From Verrucomicrobiia bacterium (GTDB lineage Bacteria; Verrucomicrobiota; Verrucomicrobiia; Limisphaerales; Palsa-1400): 7,676 bases of DNA. The stretch spans positions 1 through 7,676 of the forward strand of contig JAICXV010000085.1 of the NCBI GenBank assembly GCA_025934545.1. Direction: 5' to 3'. A program made the position numbers and the translations under genes. The first letter of the stretch is position 1. Each line of letters opens with the position of its first letter. The notes beneath the pieces were generated by a model. It was not told the DNA's origin and did not search any database. It was given only the letters and a program-made list of their open reading frames with translations. This document shows positions 6,115-7,676 of this stretch, piece by piece.

Positions 6115-7676
6115 GCGCGGCAACCGGCAATCAAACGCGATCCACGCGCTCGACTGTAAGCGCGTCGGCGCAGCGACAACAATCACGGCTCGTTATGTTG
6201 GGCGTCGGAGTAATAGTCGTCGCGGTATTTGCCATTTATTATCCCTCTTTGCGGGGCGGATTTCTTCTCGATGACGAAGACCTGCTCCAACGTTGCGGGG
6301 AAGCCGGGTATCAAAAGATCTGGTTCTCGACGACCTTGCCGGATTATTGGCCGCTGACGCAAGCGATGCTGTGCCTCGAATGGCGCGCGTGGGGCAACAG
6401 CACGCTCGGTTACCACCTCATCAATACGATCCTGCATATCGGCGCGACGTTGTTGATTTGGCGAATCCTGAAAATGCTGACTGTCCCGGGAGCGTTCATC
6501 GGCGCGTTTTTGTTCGCCGTTCATCCGGTGAACGTCGAGTCCGTCGCCTGGATCGCACAACGGAAGAACACGTTGGCCATGCTGTTCTTTTTGTTGAGCG
6601 CATATTTTTATCTGCGCTCCGAACAAACGGGGAGGAGTCCCGGCAATTACGTCGGCAGCCTGACTAGCTTTGGCTTGGCGTTGGTGAGCAAAATTTCCGT
6701 CGCCATCCTGCCGCCGATTTTGCTCCTGCTCCTTTGGTGGAAACGACCGTTAACGAAACGCGATATCCTTCGGATAGCGCCGTTTTTTGCGATGGCGTTG
6801 GTGTTTGGACTCTTGAACGTGTGGTTCATGGCGCACGCTAATGCGGGAGGCATCCGTGATGCGAGCATGACACAGCGAGGTTTACAAGCCGGCGCGGTAA
6901 TCTGGTTCTACTTTTATAAGGCAATCCTGCCACTAAACCTGGCATTTGTTTATCCGCCGCCGAAACTTCCGCTGAGTTCTGGAGTTTGGGTTTTGCCTTT
7001 AGTTGCGGACGCAATTTTGGCGTTCGCGTTATGGCGGAGGAGGAAGAGCCGAGCTGGCCGCGCCGTATTGGTGGCCGCTGCTTTTTTCGTTATCGGTTTA
7101 TTTCCAGTCATGGGATTGACCGATACCGGCTTCATGAAGTTTTCCTTAGTGGCTGATCACTACCAACACATCGCCATCATCGGTTTGGTCGCGTTGGCAG
7201 GAGCGGGTTTGGCGCAAATCAGGAATAACAAATTAAAAATCGGCGCGGTTGCGTTGATCGCCGCGGCCTTGTCTCTGAAGGCGGCGCAACAGGCAAGCTT
7301 GTATCGCGATTCCGTTGTTTTGTATCGCGCGGCTGTGGCGAAAAATCCCGACTCGTGGATTCTTCACGGCAATCTGGCCGACGATTTGTTGGCGGCGGGA
7401 AAGACTGACGAAGCGATCGCAGAATTCCGTGAAACGCTCCGTTTAAATCCGCAATCCGACGATGCCCACTATTTCTACAGCAAAGCGTTGGAGAAGACCG
7501 GCGCGATCGACGACGCGATTTTGCAATTGAAAGAGGTCACCAGGCTGCCGAGTGAGCAGTACCACTTTGACGCCTATCATGAACTTGCGATGATTTATCT
7601 CTCGCGCGGCGACAAAGACCAAGCGCGTGCCATGGAGGAAAAAGCGCAGGCCGTCGTGCGCTCGCACGGGCTGGAG
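6111..7676 (+). CDS. Second GT-C/TMTC-like membrane protein with TPR repeats, 3'-truncated by the window edge
   Basis: The frame from ATG 6111 stays open for 522 codons to the last base, so the C-terminus is outside the window. It is a paralogue of the gene before it. After a 27-residue Ser/Thr/Gln/Arg-rich cytosolic tail and a first membrane segment (about 28-45) comes LDDEDLL (53-59), matching the WDDDLML loop. Next are YWPLTQ (79-84, matching FFPLTY), LGYHLINTILH (99-109), HPVNVESVAWIAQRKNTL (138-155) and FSLVADHYQH (344-353). TPR-like repeats begin about 412, with NLADDLLAAGKTDEAIAEF (421-439), a second at about 446-479 and a third at about 483-516. The start is chosen because ATG overlaps the preceding TGA (ATGA), the usual arrangement for translational coupling; a later in-frame ATG at 6195 would remove the basic N-terminal tail. 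No Shine-Dalgarno is visible. It probably acts in the inner membrane with its neighbour; its substrate is unknown. Confidence 0.86.
   Translation, partial: MSAATGNQTRSTRSTVSASAQRQQSRLVMLGVGVIVVAVFAIYYPSLRGGFLLDDEDLLQRCGEAGYQKIWFSTTLPDYWPLTQAMLCLEWRAWGNSTLGYHLINTILHIGATLLIWRILKMLTVPGAFIGAFLFAVHPVNVESVAWIAQRKNTLAMLFFLLSAYFYLRSEQTGRSPGNYVGSLTSFGLALVSKISVAILPPILLLLLWWKRPLTKRDILRIAPFFAMALVFGLLNVWFMAHANAGGIRDASMTQRGLQAGAVIWFYFYKAILPLNLAFVYPPPKLPLSSGVWVLPLVADAILAFALWRRRKSRAGRAVLVAAAFFVIGLFPVMGLTDTGFMKFSLVADHYQHIAIIGLVALAGAGLAQIRNNKLKIGAVALIAAALSLKAAQQASLYRDSVVLYRAAVAKNPDSWILHGNLADDLLAAGKTDEAIAEFRETLRLNPQSDDAHYFYSKALEKTGAIDDAILQLKEVTRLPSEQYHFDAYHELAMIYLSRGDKDQARAMEEKAQAVVRSHGLE

Noticed and set aside
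6183..6626. A 147-codon - strand frame near the right side
   Set aside because: It is antisense to the second membrane/TPR gene, which has clear paralogy and stays open to the window end; the antisense product is charged and unlike any family I know.

Overview
The window carries six protein-coding genes packed tightly, with no gap longer than about 120 bases. There are no RNA genes, insertion sequences, CRISPR arrays or attachment sites that I can see. The genes suggest a free-living Gram-negative-type bacterium. The combination of a family 4 uracil-DNA glycosylase with a long N-terminal extension, a FIST-domain protein, and paired membrane proteins with a glycosyltransferase-like N-terminus and TPR C-terminus would fit Verrucomicrobiota or another PVC-group lineage. 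That placement is an inference from gene types only. Most starts lack a recognisable Shine-Dalgarno sequence.

Left part (1-1765, + strand): genome maintenance. The window opens inside dnaN, the sliding clamp of the replicative polymerase, which is missing roughly its first 100 residues. It is followed 77 bases later by a family 4 (4Fe-4S) uracil-DNA glycosylase that removes uracil from DNA. The two may be co-transcribed, which would place a repair glycosylase beside the clamp.

Middle (1849-3853): a single-pass membrane or exported protein of unknown function, clearly poorer in G+C than its neighbours, converges on a FIST-domain protein on the - strand. FIST domains are putative small-ligand sensors. 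This one has an unusual cluster of cysteines near its C-terminus.

Right part (3976-7676, + strand): two tandem paralogues overlap by four bases (ATGA). Each has a multi-pass membrane domain of the GT-C / TMTC-like type, with an acidic DD motif in the first extracytoplasmic loop and an HPVN...RKNTL signature, followed by TPR repeats. The first is complete (712 aa). The second is open through the last base of the window (522 codons visible) and continues beyond it. They are probably translated in a coupled way and may act together in protein or envelope glycosylation. Their exact substrate cannot be read from the sequence.
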